Assembly: GCA_002778195.1 (NCBI GenBank)
Contig: PCDI01000018.1
Coordinates: forward strand, 259,283-323,282
Direction: 5' to 3'
Length of the DNA stretch: 64,000 bases
From: Raffaelea ambrosiae
Taxonomy: Eukaryota; Ascomycota; Sordariomycetes; Ophiostomatales; Ophiostomataceae
The translations under genes were made by a program, and so were the position numbers. The stretch's first letter is position 1. Each line of letters starts with the position of its first letter. A model generated the notes under the pieces. The model had not been told where the DNA came from, did no database searches, and saw nothing but the letters and a program-made list of their open reading frames with translations. Positions 11,827 through 22,359 of this stretch are shown piece after piece.

Positions 11827-12752
11827 ATGCAAAACCAACGGCCGATGGGAGACCGATGCACGCGAACGGTGTGTGTTGAGGGCGGGTAGGAGAAGAACAG
11901 CGCGAAACTTGGTAGACGGGTGGACTGGTGGACTGGTGGACAGATCGGCCGAAGAGGTAGCCAACATTGACACGCTCTGTTTTTTTAAAACCTCAGTGGC
12001 TGTAGCTGCGTCTCCCGAGGAGTTCTGTCTCTGTATTTTAGGTTTCTCTTGGCGCACAGCAAAATAGGAAAGTGCGCGCTTCTGTTGCACTAGACTAGAC
12101 AGCATTGTATTATCCATCATATTATATTCTCTGGGAAGGAAAAAGGCAGTGTGGGAAGAACCTAAATGGGCTTGTCTACACCAAACCTTTCTTTTCCAGC
12201 CTACTGCCAAACTTGTCGAGCTGTTCTCACTTTTCCATACTTCTGCGCCTCTGACCCCGCCCGTTAGCCAATGATAGCAGAACAATCACTTTGATGGATC
12301 AACATCACGTCTCGCGAAGCGGCACACGCACGCACGCACGGCATAAATGATGCAAGATGCGGATGCCGGCACACGCGCACACATTGCCTTACTTTTGCTG
12401 ACCTGCCGTGGTTCCGGGTTGCTACGACGGCAGGGATGCTACCCAATCTCTCCAATATCTTCCCCTCAAAACCACTTGTACTTTCACATGCGCGGCAGTT
12501 CGTAGTAACGAAGTAGTATTATCTAGCTGCACCGTCTCCTCTTTTTCCGCCTAGCATGCTGACCGTTGATCTCGTGCTGCTCGCCGTTAATAACCATTGT
12601 CTGCGCGACAAGGAGAAACGAGAGGAAACACGTTGTAGTCTGGCCCGTGTATACATTAGAATGAGATAATGGCGGTCTTGCCATGACGGTGGGCATATTA
12701 TGTTCCGCGTGTATATTGTACTAACCCCCCCCGCTTCCCCTCCCTAGCTTCT

Positions 12753-12768
12753 CCCTAACACCCTAACC
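12753..12768 (+). repeat. Two telomere-like CCCTAA hexamers
   Basis: CCCTAACACCCTAACC contains two copies of the fungal telomere unit complement separated by two bases. It is too short for a telomere relic; it could be a Tbf1-like binding site or chance. Confidence 0.4.
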
Positions 12769-14765
12769 TGGGGAACTGGGTGCCAAGCTTTATTCTTAAG
12801 AGCATGATATTACGCCACGCTTCAAGATGTCGTTTTCAGCTGCCAATGAAAGAAATGTGAAAGAAGACGCTCTTGCTAATATATTAAGATAGAAAATGGA
12901 AATATTTCAATAGTAGACCCCAGTAAGGAAAACTACTGTCAAACGGTGTATTCACTTCGCAGCTCATTCTCCGTTACATTGTAAGTAGTCTAAAGTTGGT
13001 GCTGTAGCTAAACCCATGGCAATTATGCCCAGGCACGCGGGCTCGGAATATTTTCAGGGACGTCGTTCCAAACTGTCCATCCATCCTCCCCTAGATCATC
13101 TCCAATCTCTTTGCCCTAGGGGTTGGAACAAATGCGCCCGCTGGCAGAAGCCTGCTCCCTCTAAAAGTTTCCCATCAGAAAAGTTTGTGTTCCCCGGCAA
13201 GGCCTCCAAGTCAATTGAGAGGAACACAGCATACAAGTCGTTACGGAGGCTCAGCCAGCACTGATTTCCAGTCGGAAGTAGACAATGTCGCGCCCATGCC
13301 AAGCTTGTTCAGTCTTCCAGTTGCTTCGCAAATCGAGAACATGGCCCCCAGCGGTTATCAGGGCCGTCAAATGCGTCGTGGGTCGTGGTTGTGGGGGACA
13401 CCATGTGTGGTGCAGATCTGTCGGCCGGGAATCTGATGTGTCCGTGACTGTGACCAAAGTGGGGAGAGGGGGGGGGGCAAGCGATTAAGTACATAGGTGA
13501 CCAAACAAACGATCAAAATAAAAGCTAACTTGGAGGTTTACCGGGGGTCCTATACCCCGAAACCTTTATGTTGAATCTATCTTGTCCCGAAGGAAAAAAA
13601 GGGATGCTTGTGTTGAGCTCGGCAACTCGAACCATGGCTGTCGGGTAAAGGTGCTTGACAGCACGTGGGTTACAAAGGAAAGCCTTTGAGCGGAAGCACA
13701 GTTGGATGCCGGACAAATCAGAATGAGCTTATATATGATCACAACTCATGTTGGCCCCAAACCATGGAAATATGATAGGGCACATTCGGAGTTTGAAGCA
13801 ATCCACGCACTTCACCGCTTGCCAGGCGCTATCACGCACCCAGCCCAAGTTATGGACCCGGCTAGAGTTCTCCAGAGATAGCCGGTCGCAAATCTTCAGG
13901 CGCCCATAAGTTTGCGCACGTTCGGCAAAACGAACGGACAATCCAGGTTGCTGGGGAATGACGACAGGCATGGGGTAGGTGTGAGACCCACCTTTATTCC
14001 CGGTGTCTGGGGCTAGAGTGAGGTTCTCTTTCCGATTCCTTCCATTCGCGTGTAAGTTGCCGCCGAATTACCGTTCGTGGTATTGTGTTTTCCCCATATG
14101 GGGTGAGTGGCCTCACCGGAGAATCGTGATACCCTTTCTCGCTTGCCCCGAGTGTTTGGTTTTTTTTTCCTGGCAATTTTCCATCTTCGCTTTTTTCTTC
14201 GTTGGAATTTCACACACACGCACACACTTGTGCGCTGTTTTAACTGGAGCAATTTGAAATTGCTCTGGCTGGGCCGGGCCAGTGAGACCAAAGAAGGAAT
14301 AGCTCCGCCACGCCATATACGGTACAAGATAGAGTGAAATTTTAACATTGTACGACGAATAGGACGATTTTTGTCACGGACAGGTGTTCATGCATGAATT
14401 ATGCGTATCGATAGCGTTGCGATCAGGCGGGCGGTTTCGAATCATGAAAATGCCCACATTCCAGGTTCAGTACTTCAAAACTGTCTGATGATCTCGTCTC
14501 ATAACCACGCCTACAACCAAATGCGCCGCCTTCTTTCTCTCCCCCATTCTACAGCTTCTACAATTATTCTGTCAATAGATCTCTCTCTTTTTTTTTTCTT
14601 CCGGGCTCAGAAGCAGAGCAATTCTTCCATGCAAGTAGTTGGTGTGACGATAGCTAATTGTGTACATACGTTGAAATAAAACGCTTTTTTTTTCTCGGTG
14701 GTCTTTTAATTTGTTGAGCATGCAAGAAACAGCGCATATATAGCGAAAAAAAGCTGACAATCAGG

Positions 14766-14851
14766 TGGACGGTGGGGGGTGTGGGAGGGGGGGGCGGCAG
14801 GGAGGGCAAACGGAAAAGGGTGGGCGGAAGAAGGGAGGGGAGGGGGGAAAA
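14766..14851 (+). repeat. G-rich purine tract in the aldolase 3' region
   Basis: More than six runs of three or more G occur in about 85 bases on the + strand, so the aldolase transcript (minus strand) carries the complementary C-rich sequence just past its stop codon. The + strand could fold as a G-quadruplex. Confidence 0.6.
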
Positions 14852-14863
14852 CACACCCACTGT

Positions 14864-16026
14864 TTACAGCTTGCCAGCGGCGCCGAAGTCGTTGAGAGCC
14901 TCGGTGACGCGTGTCTTCATGGTCTTCTCGCCCTCGCGCACCCAGACACGCGGGTCGTACTTCTTCTTGTTGGGCTTGTCGGCGCCCTCCGGGTTGCCGA
15001 CCTGGGTCTTGAGGTAGTCGATGTTCTTGGTGATGAAGTCGCGGTGGCCGACCAGGTAGGCCCACTGCAGATCGGTGTCGAGGTTGACCTTGACGACGCC
15101 GTGCGAGATGGCGGTGCTGAACTCATCCTTGGACGAGCCCGAGCCGCCGTGGAAGACAAAGAAGACGGGCTTGCCGGTCTTGTCGTCCAGCTTCTTGGTG
15201 ACGAACTCCTGGTGCTTGCCCAGCAGCTCGGGGTGCAGACGCACATTGCCCGGGTGGTACACACCGTGGACGTTGCCGAAAGCAGCAGCAATGCTGAAGT
15301 AGGGGCCAATGGCGCTCAGGGTCTTCTGAATCTCCCAAATGTCCTCGGGCTGCGTGTACAGCGAGGCGTTGTCGACGCCCTCGTTGTTGACGCCGTCCTC
15401 CTCGCCACCGGTCAGACCGACCTCCATCTCCAGCCACTGCTTCCACGGCGCTACGCGCTTGAAGTACTTGGCCACAATATCAATGTTCTCCTGGAGCGGC
15501 TCCTCCGACAGGTCCAGCATGTGACTGCTGAACAGCGGGTGGCCATGCTGCTTGAAGAAGGCCTCGTCGGCGTCGAGCATGCCATCGAACCAGGGCAGAA
15601 GCTTCTTGGCGCTGTGCAATGGCACCAGTTCGTTAGCTGTGGCTCAATGAAGAAGCAATCAACACAGAATAGAGGACTCAATTACCAGTGGTCGGTATGC
15701 AGGACAACCGGAATCTCGTAGAGGGGAGCCACGGAGCGGATGAAGTGGGCGGCAGCAATGGCGCCGCCGACGGACGCCTCCTGCTTCTCCTTGCTGTTGG
15801 TAATGCCCTTACCAGCAAAAAAGGCAGCGCCGCCGTTCGAGGTCTGCAAAATGATGGGCGACTTCGCGTCCCGGGCAGCCTCCAGAGCTGCCACGGCGGT
15901 CGACGAGGACGTCACATTGATGGCGGGAATAGCAAAAGTGTTGGCCTTGGCATACTGGAACAGCTTCAGCACATCGTCGCCGTAGATGACGCCCGGCTTG
16001 AGCTTCAGGTCTTCGAGGATACCCAT
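14864..16026 (-). CDS. FBA1: Fructose-bisphosphate aldolase, class II
   Basis: Two exons (16026-15686 and 15611-14864) code for 362 residues, the usual length for fungal class II aldolases (yeast Fba1 has 359). The enzyme splits fructose 1,6-bisphosphate in cytosolic glycolysis and gluconeogenesis and needs zinc. The zinc ligand motif HTDHC is split by the intron (codon TG/C), and downstream FGNVHGVYHPG and FHGGSGSS carry the remaining metal and phosphate contacts; DLSEEPLQENI is also conserved. The gene is divergent from eL18, sharing a 531-bp promoter region. Confidence 0.97.
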
Positions 16027-16557
16027 GGTGACAGAAGTGTCTTGCTTATGATTTCTGGTGTTTTTGCGTGCAATTGTCGTTCGGCTGTGAGGACCAGGGC
16101 GTTTTCGGGTGAGGTGATATTAGTCGGGTATGGGGAACCGGTAAAGAATGAGGGGCAGCTTTTATATCTCGGGTGGAGTACGGTGTATCGATTGGAAACC
16201 GGGAGTTTCATTATGTCATCCAAATTTCCTTGAGGCCTGGTATCCGAGGCATCAAAAAATGGGCCAAAAAAAAATAGCCGGACCCTCCCCATCCCCGATT
16301 ACCCTAATTGCCGATGTTGACCGCTCACCACACGAATTGTGTGCCAACGCACGTCTTTGTGTGCAGCATGTAGGAATTTCACTAGCCCGCGAAAATTTTA
16401 GTGGGACGACATTTTTTTTCTCTAGTAATTGGTGACAATTTCTCTCCGGCTCTTTTTTTTCCCTCCAGTCTTTTTCCAACCATCACGACAACCAATTTCG
16501 ACCGTTCGGCCCGGGGGACATTTCATTCATAACTTGAATCCAAGAGTCAGCTTAAAG
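16027..16557. promoter_or_regulatory. Shared divergent promoter of aldolase and eL18
   Basis: 531 bases lie between the two start codons of two genes that are normally very highly expressed. CT-rich runs face the eL18 gene. No canonical TATA box stands out. Confidence 0.5.
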
Positions 16558-17695
16558 ATGGGTACGTGAGAGACTATTCTTCTTCCTGAAAAGGAAGGGG
16601 ATATCTTTCCTTTCGAGTGTGCGAGTGGAGGAAGAGGACGAAAGAAAAGAGACCGAAGGGCGATCAATGGGGGGAAATGTGGCATTATCGCTCTTGCGTT
16701 CTGTGAAAAGAACAGAGACGAACGCCCTTCCTCACATCTCGCTCCGAGTCTCTTTTCTTCTCGTCTCTTTCATCTGCGAACAACGGCGGGCATCGAACGA
16801 TCGACTGGGACTGGCGAGAATGTTTTTTCTCGTTTTCTGCTCTTCTCTTCTGAGGAGAGAGAATTGCGATCGAGATCAAGCAGACAAGCCAAATCTTCAT
16901 CCCACGTCGTCTCGTTCGTGTCCTAACCATTCCGTTTTTTTGAGCATACCAAAGACCAAGTAGGCTGACTGGGAGGATTTTTTTTTTTTTTTCGTGTAGG
17001 TATCGATCTGAACTCCCACCACGTGCGGAGCACGCACCGCAAGGCTCCCAAGAGCGACAACGTCTACCTGAAGTTGCTCGTGAAGCTGTACCGCTTCCTG
17101 TCTCGTGAGTACCGCCCCCTTACCGATTGGAGAATGTATGTCTGTCCTCGTGGACGGTCAGCATCGATACTAACGGTATCCTTAGGCCGCACCGACTCTG
17201 CCTTCAACAAGGTCATCCTGCGCCGTCTGTTCATGTCCCGCATTAACCGCCCGCCCGTCTCGATCTCCCGCATCGCCTCTGAGCTCAAGAAGGGCGACAA
17301 TGCCAAGAAGACTGTCGTTGTTGTCGGCACCATCACCGACGACAACCGTCTCCTGACCGTTCCCAAGTTCGAGGTCGCCGCCCTCCGCTTCACCGCCACT
17401 GCCCGTGCCCGCATCATCGCTGCTGGCGGCCGCGCTCTGACCCTCGACCAGCTTGCTCTGGAGAAGCCGACTGGTGCCAACACTGTCCTGCTCCGCGGCC
17501 CCACCAAGGCCCGCGAGGCTGTCAAGCACTTCGGTTTCGGCCCCCACAAGCACAAGGTGGGTTTTTTTCGTCTGTCCACCATGTTTGTTGTTCGCTGTAC
17601 TGACTCTTTTCTCTCAGAAACCCTACGTCGCCTCCAAGGGCCGCAAGTTCGAGCGTGCCCGTGGTCGCAGACGGTCGCGTGGCTTCAAGGTCTAA
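16558..17695 (+). CDS. RPL18: 60S ribosomal protein eL18
   Basis: Exons 16558-16561, 17000-17104, 17186-17556 and 17618-17695 give 185 residues matching eL18 end to end ([19 protein letters not shown] at the start, [18 protein letters not shown] at the end). It is a structural protein of the large ribosomal subunit. The first exon holds only ATGG, and the following intron is 438 nt, far longer than the others (81 and 61 nt). Such an intron directly after the start codon is common in ribosomal protein genes and often regulatory. Confidence 0.97.
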
Positions 17696-18148
17696 ATTTG
17701 GGGACGAGAAGAAAAAAAAACATGCGAGTTGTTACGGTCGTACGTGGTGGAGCTGTTTCTGGTTTCTGTTTATTGGACTGGGGCGTTTTGTTACCCTACA
17801 CCTACTGGCTGCCCGCGAGCGTCCGTATGGTGTTGCGGGCCATACTCGGCCAGAAAACCAACAAAAATACATTTATGCGGACTGCAAAAAGAAGATGCAA
17901 GGCGTCGAGCCGGCTCTGTTGCGGGATGGATAGTGCTGCATGGATCGGCGTGGATAGGTTCATACCACATCACTGCAAAAAAAGAACGAAAACGTCAAAA
18001 CCATGAAAACGAGTAACCCCAAAAGGGGCTTTGCCGTCTATTGTGTAAAGAAGTGAGGTCATGCTATGTGCTCTAGTAAAAGTTGTACAGGTAAATGGTA
18101 CACAAGTGCGATCTTCAACAACGTGATGTTCCACGTCTATTCCAACTC
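17696..18148. other. Convergent intergenic region between eL18 and MRM2
   Basis: 453 bases that hold the two 3' untranslated regions. Nothing else seen. Confidence 0.5.
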
Positions 18149-19635
18149 CTAGTCTTCCTCTGGTGGCGGAAGAATCACATCCCCTCGTCTCCTAAGCGCT
18201 ACAAAGTACGCTTCTCTAGATTCCTGTTATGTTGGCAAAGGCGACGGTAGGGATTTTGTCAGTGACGCCGTCCATCTTGTCACAGTCTGCGACTATCGAT
18301 ATATGAAAATGAGGCAGGGTACTCACACTGCGAGATGACTCAGGCTTCTCTCGGTGTACCTTGGCAAACAACTTCTTCAAACGGTTCTCAAGGGCCTTGT
18401 CTTCGTTGCCCTGGTAAAACTTGCAGACGAAATGGCCACCGGCCCGTAGAGTGTCGCTTGCAAACTGGAGCGCGGCGTTGCAGAGATCCTGATTTCGTTA
18501 GACAGTAGAACTAACAAAACTAGAACCGGTCAAATCTCTTTTTGGGAGGGTTGTTTGTTCTTACCATGCTTCCGGCGTGATCTCGAAATGGCGTTCCACT
18601 CGTGTTCATCATCCTGATATACGGGTTACTCAGAGTGTTCAGCCAGAATCCGTAAGTCTGGGGCCAGGGCGCGGACATGTCACTGAGCACAACCTGGTGA
18701 AAAGAAACTGTTAGCCACTGAAAGGAGACAGAATAAATGCCGGGGCAGCAACTCACATCTACCAATCGACTATCGGTCTCTTCCGGGGCCGTGTCCTCTT
18801 CAGAGAGTGAAACGGGAGATGAGTGTCTCTCCCTATCGAGGTAACTTGACTGCTCGATTATGACCTCGGGAGGGTCGTCTTCTGCTTCGGCAGTGCTCTC
18901 ATCGTCGTCTTTGTTCTTATTCTGTCTGCTTCGTGGATTGTCCCGAGCTGACGATACCAAGAATTCTTTGACCAGCGCCTGCACAGAGGGAGCCAGAAAG
19001 TTGCCTTGGATTGTCGACACACCCCGTGGCGGCTGCGCTGGGATGAGATCGATGCCGAGTACACGCCCCGTAGGCTTGGTCCGTTCTTTGGCTACCTTTT
19101 TGGCACATTCACATCAGGAATTGGTTATTCTCAAGCTGTTGCAGTTACCTTACCTGGGACCAGCTGCCTGGTGCATAACCCTGTAAAAAGTTAGCAAGGC
19201 AACAGCAACATGCCTCAAAGACAGTTCGACGTGGCTCATACAAGATCAACAACTGTTTGTCCCGTCTTAAACAAACGGTATTTCGCGTCCATCTATGGCA
19301 TAAATTAGAAGCAGGACACACAACGCAAATCTTAACGGAGCTACCACACGCACTTCAATGAGCTTGAATGCGGCTCTGCTCTTGAGACCCTGAACTTTGG
19401 CCTCGCGTGCATAATGATCATTGAACTGGCGGGATTTCCATCTGGTCGAAGACCGGCCAGAGATGAGTGAAGTGGTAGCAAACAGACGACAGCAGGCTGT
19501 TGTGGTCTGTTTGCCTACTTGCCTCACTGTCGGTGCCGGGGTAGACCTGGCGAGGACTGCCGGTCGGGGCTGTAGCCTGCTCGGAAGAAGCTCGGCCGCC
19601 AACCGGCATGTTGATCTTCTGAAGGTCGGCGGCAT
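18149..19635 (-). CDS. MRM2: Mitochondrial rRNA 2'-O-ribose methyltransferase (FtsJ/RrmJ family)
   Basis: Seven exons: 19635-19354, 19292-19242, 19180-19154, 19095-18757, 18693-18565, 18488-18327 and 18223-18149; all junctions are in phase 0 and the product has 354 residues. The N-terminus is rich in Arg, Ser and Ala without acids, a mitochondrial presequence. SAM motif I reads VVDLGYAPGSWSQ. The K-D-K-E catalytic tetrad can be placed in SRAAFKLIE, VVLSDMSAPW, GGHFVCKFYQG and ESREAYFVAL. Yeast Mrm2 methylates a uridine in the peptidyl-transferase loop of mitochondrial large rRNA. An acidic, serine-rich insert of roughly 65 residues separates the SAM half from the catalytic Asp and is longer than in yeast. 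Confidence 0.93.
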
Positions 19636-20791
19636 GACATGGGGTCAGAAGCGGACGGGAGGAGCTGTAAAGAGAGGTTTAGAAGAAAAAAAATCGAGGT
19701 GAAGCTGTGTTGAAAGCTGCAGGGTGGAAGCTAAAACAGATTTTGCGCTAACCCGATTGGACGATATAGACATGTGCGATTTTGCTGCAACTCAGCCAAC
19801 CTATACATGATTCCTAGCATACAAGGAGATCAGCGTCTGCACCCTGTCCTACTTTTTTCTTCTTCCCTTTCTCCGATTTTCCTATATTTTCAATATGATT
19901 GATGAATTACTAGTGAGATGGGCTCTCATGCTTTGGTAACGATCAACGGAGGTAGTTGGATCAGACAATGAAATTCATGAGACTAGGTCCAACCCCAGTT
20001 TAACGTCAACGGTCACCACAATAAAAATACTGAGTTATGCCGCGGGGTAGATCGCTGCTGTTTCGTTGACGACGTTAGCCCGACAAGCAAGCACCGGGCA
20101 CCGGCACCACCGAATCGAAAGCATGCAGCTTTTAACGACAGCTCGCTCGCTCATTGAAGTCGAACGATTCGCCTGAAAATCAGTCAGAGAAAATGGCAGC
20201 CTGCGGGATCTAAACTTACCAACGGCGGCTTCCTTGTGGAGTCTTCTATGCGTTTTCCACACATTCTTCTGCCGAGGCCGATCAGATTTTGCCCGACGGT
20301 CCTTCATTCCTTGTATGGTGCCGCTGGCGTGTGACTGTAAGATACCTCACTCGTAAAATTCACAGCCCAATTATTACTGTGGGTCCCGCCTCCTCACAGA
20401 TCGCCGCCGTTCCTGTTGCACCGACGCTCCGTCGGTCTGAAACCACATCCAACGCAAAGAGGCAAAAATAGGAAGAGCAAAGCCAAAATGGCCAGCCACA
20501 CCGTGGAGTATAAAAAGACATGTGATCACCCTGTTGATTCTCTATGAATTCACTTTCCATCATCAGCAAAAGAAAAAGCAAAAACACAAAACTCACAAGT
20601 CCCAACGACTCAAAAGACTGAAAAGACTCAAAAGCCTCACAAAGATCTTCATTACAGCTCCAACCAATCAGACCCGGACATTCACAACTTTAATAACTGC
20701 AGCTCACATCCGATCCAATTTCATACTGCATTCCTCCCCACTCCAACCCCATTTTCCCTTCCGCAATACTTTCTTCTCAACAAATTTCACA
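19636..20791. other. Divergent intergenic region, MRM2 to short-chain dehydrogenase
   Basis: 1156 bases with no recognised gene. It includes a possible two-exon 42-codon frame on the minus strand (20307-20132, see findings), a TATA box at 20509 and an A/C-rich leader before 20792. Confidence 0.45.
20509..20515 (+). promoter_or_regulatory. TATA box of the short-chain dehydrogenase gene
   Basis: TATAAAA, 283 bases upstream of the ATG at 20792. Followed by a leader with A-rich CTCAAAAGACT-like repeats. A strong TATA suggests regulated rather than constitutive expression. Confidence 0.5.
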
Positions 20792-21885
20792 ATGGCTAGC
20801 ATTGGCTTCATGCGTCCTTCTGTGCTTGCCCAGAACTTCCCTGGCACGCCTGCGTTCACGGAAAAGAACATTGGCCAACTGGCTGGCAAGGTCTACATTG
20901 TCACTGGTGCCAACAGTGGTGTTGGCAAGGAGCTCTCTCGTCTTCTCTATGGCGCCAATGCCACTGTCTACATGGCCTGCCGCACCGAGTCAAAGGCCCG
21001 GCAGGCCATTGACGACATCAAGGCCGCCACGCCAGAGTCCAAGGGCCGTCTTGAGTTTCTCCACCTCGATCTGGGCGACCTGACCACCGTCAAGCCGGCT
21101 GCCGACGCTTTTCTGGCGCGCGAGTCCAAGCTTCATGTTCTGTTCAACAATGCCGGTGTCATGCTGCCAGACCCCAACAAGAAGACCGTCCAGGGGTACG
21201 ACATGCAGCTCGGCACCAACTGCGTGGGGCCCTTTTTGTTCACAGAGCTGCTCACCCAAACTCTTGTGGACACAGCCGCGACTGAGCCTGCCAACACGGT
21301 CCGCGTTGTCTGGGTGTCGTCCATGGCCGCCGAGCTGTACTCGGGCCGCAATGGCCTCGACATGGCCAACATCAAGGGCAAGGACTACGTCAAGGTCCCG
21401 GACATGATGTCCCGCTATGGCAACAGCAAAGCGGGCAACTACCTGCACAGCGTCGAGTATGCGCGCCGCCACAAGGCCGATGGTGTCGTTAGCGTGGCTG
21501 CGAACCCGGGAAACCTTGACTCGGAGCTCTATCGCGGTCTCAGCTACCAGAACGTTTTCCAGCGGATGTCGCTGCAAATGTTCACCAAGATCATGCTGCA
21601 CCCAGCCGTCTATGGCGCCTACACAGAACTGTTCGCGGGTCTCTCTCCTGATGTGACGCTTGTCAAGTCTGGATCATGGAGTAAGTCTAAACACCATTTC
21701 CAATCTTTTGTCTGTAGCCAGTCAAATCCTAATAACCATGGCTTCCTTCAGTTGGTCCTTGGGGTCGCTTCTTCAACATCCGCAGCGATGTGGCCAAGTA
21801 CGGCAAGACCAAGGCCGAGGGTGGCTTGGGCGGCGCCGAGCTCTTCTGGACCTGGTCCGAGGAGCAGGTCAAGCCTTTCGTGTGA
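20792..21885 (+). CDS. Short-chain dehydrogenase/reductase (bli-4 / retinol-dehydrogenase-like)
   Basis: Exons 20792-21680 and 21752-21885 give 340 residues. The Rossmann motif TGANSGVG lies near residues 38-45, NNAG near residue 117, the catalytic Ser in VWVSSMAAE and the YxxxK pair in YGNSKAGN. This is the NAD(P)-dependent subgroup related to Neurospora BLI-4 and animal retinol dehydrogenases; the substrate is unknown. The intron splits the codon before GPWGRFFNIR, a segment conserved in the subgroup. No signal peptide or membrane segment is evident. A TATA box lies 283 bases upstream. Confidence 0.88.
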
Positions 21886-22359
21886 AAGGGGCCCAACCTA
21901 GGGGCCTTTGCGTTGCTACGCAGTGTTTTCTGTCTTTCGTCCCATCATTGCCTTATGTGCGTGACTGGTCGGTCTGACTCCCTTCCCATTTGCATTTCAG
22001 TATCCCCCATAGACTGCTTGTACTTTTCTTGGCTTTAGATTGTTTTTTTTTATCATATGCCCTTCATGTCTGTTATGTACAATACCACTGCTGTTTGCAT
22101 CAATAGTACCTTGTCAGTTACGTGTGCCGATAACGAAAAGAGTTTCAACAGACGTCTAGTTCTTTGAAGCAAATACTTAATAGCCAGAGCTGTCGACCCC
22201 TTTCTGATAACCGTACAGACAATTCCTACTCATGCACGTATAAACAACCCCAAAACAGAAAAAAAGGTACAAACAAGCCAAGTAACGCCAACCCAATGCC
22301 CAAACATGCAAATATATCTCAACACGACCTATTTCGTCTCCTCGGTAGAGCTCCCCAAC
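21886..22359. other. Convergent intergenic region
   Basis: 474 bases with the 3' ends of the dehydrogenase and of the coiled-coil gene; T-rich around 22040. No gene seen. Confidence 0.5.

Larger units (their letters stand above)
11827..14863. other. Three-kilobase gap without a recognisable gene
   Basis: I see no convincing coding region on either strand. The stretch includes an AT-rich block (about 12830-12960), a C-run followed by two telomere-like hexamers (12753-12768), a run of G near 13460 and, next to the aldolase gene, a long G-rich tract (14766-14851). It separates the convergent POX18-like and aldolase genes, so it may hold relics too decayed to recognise. Confidence 0.45.

Noticed and set aside
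12753..12768. Interstitial telomere relic
   Set aside because: Only two hexamers; far too short to infer a chromosome fusion.
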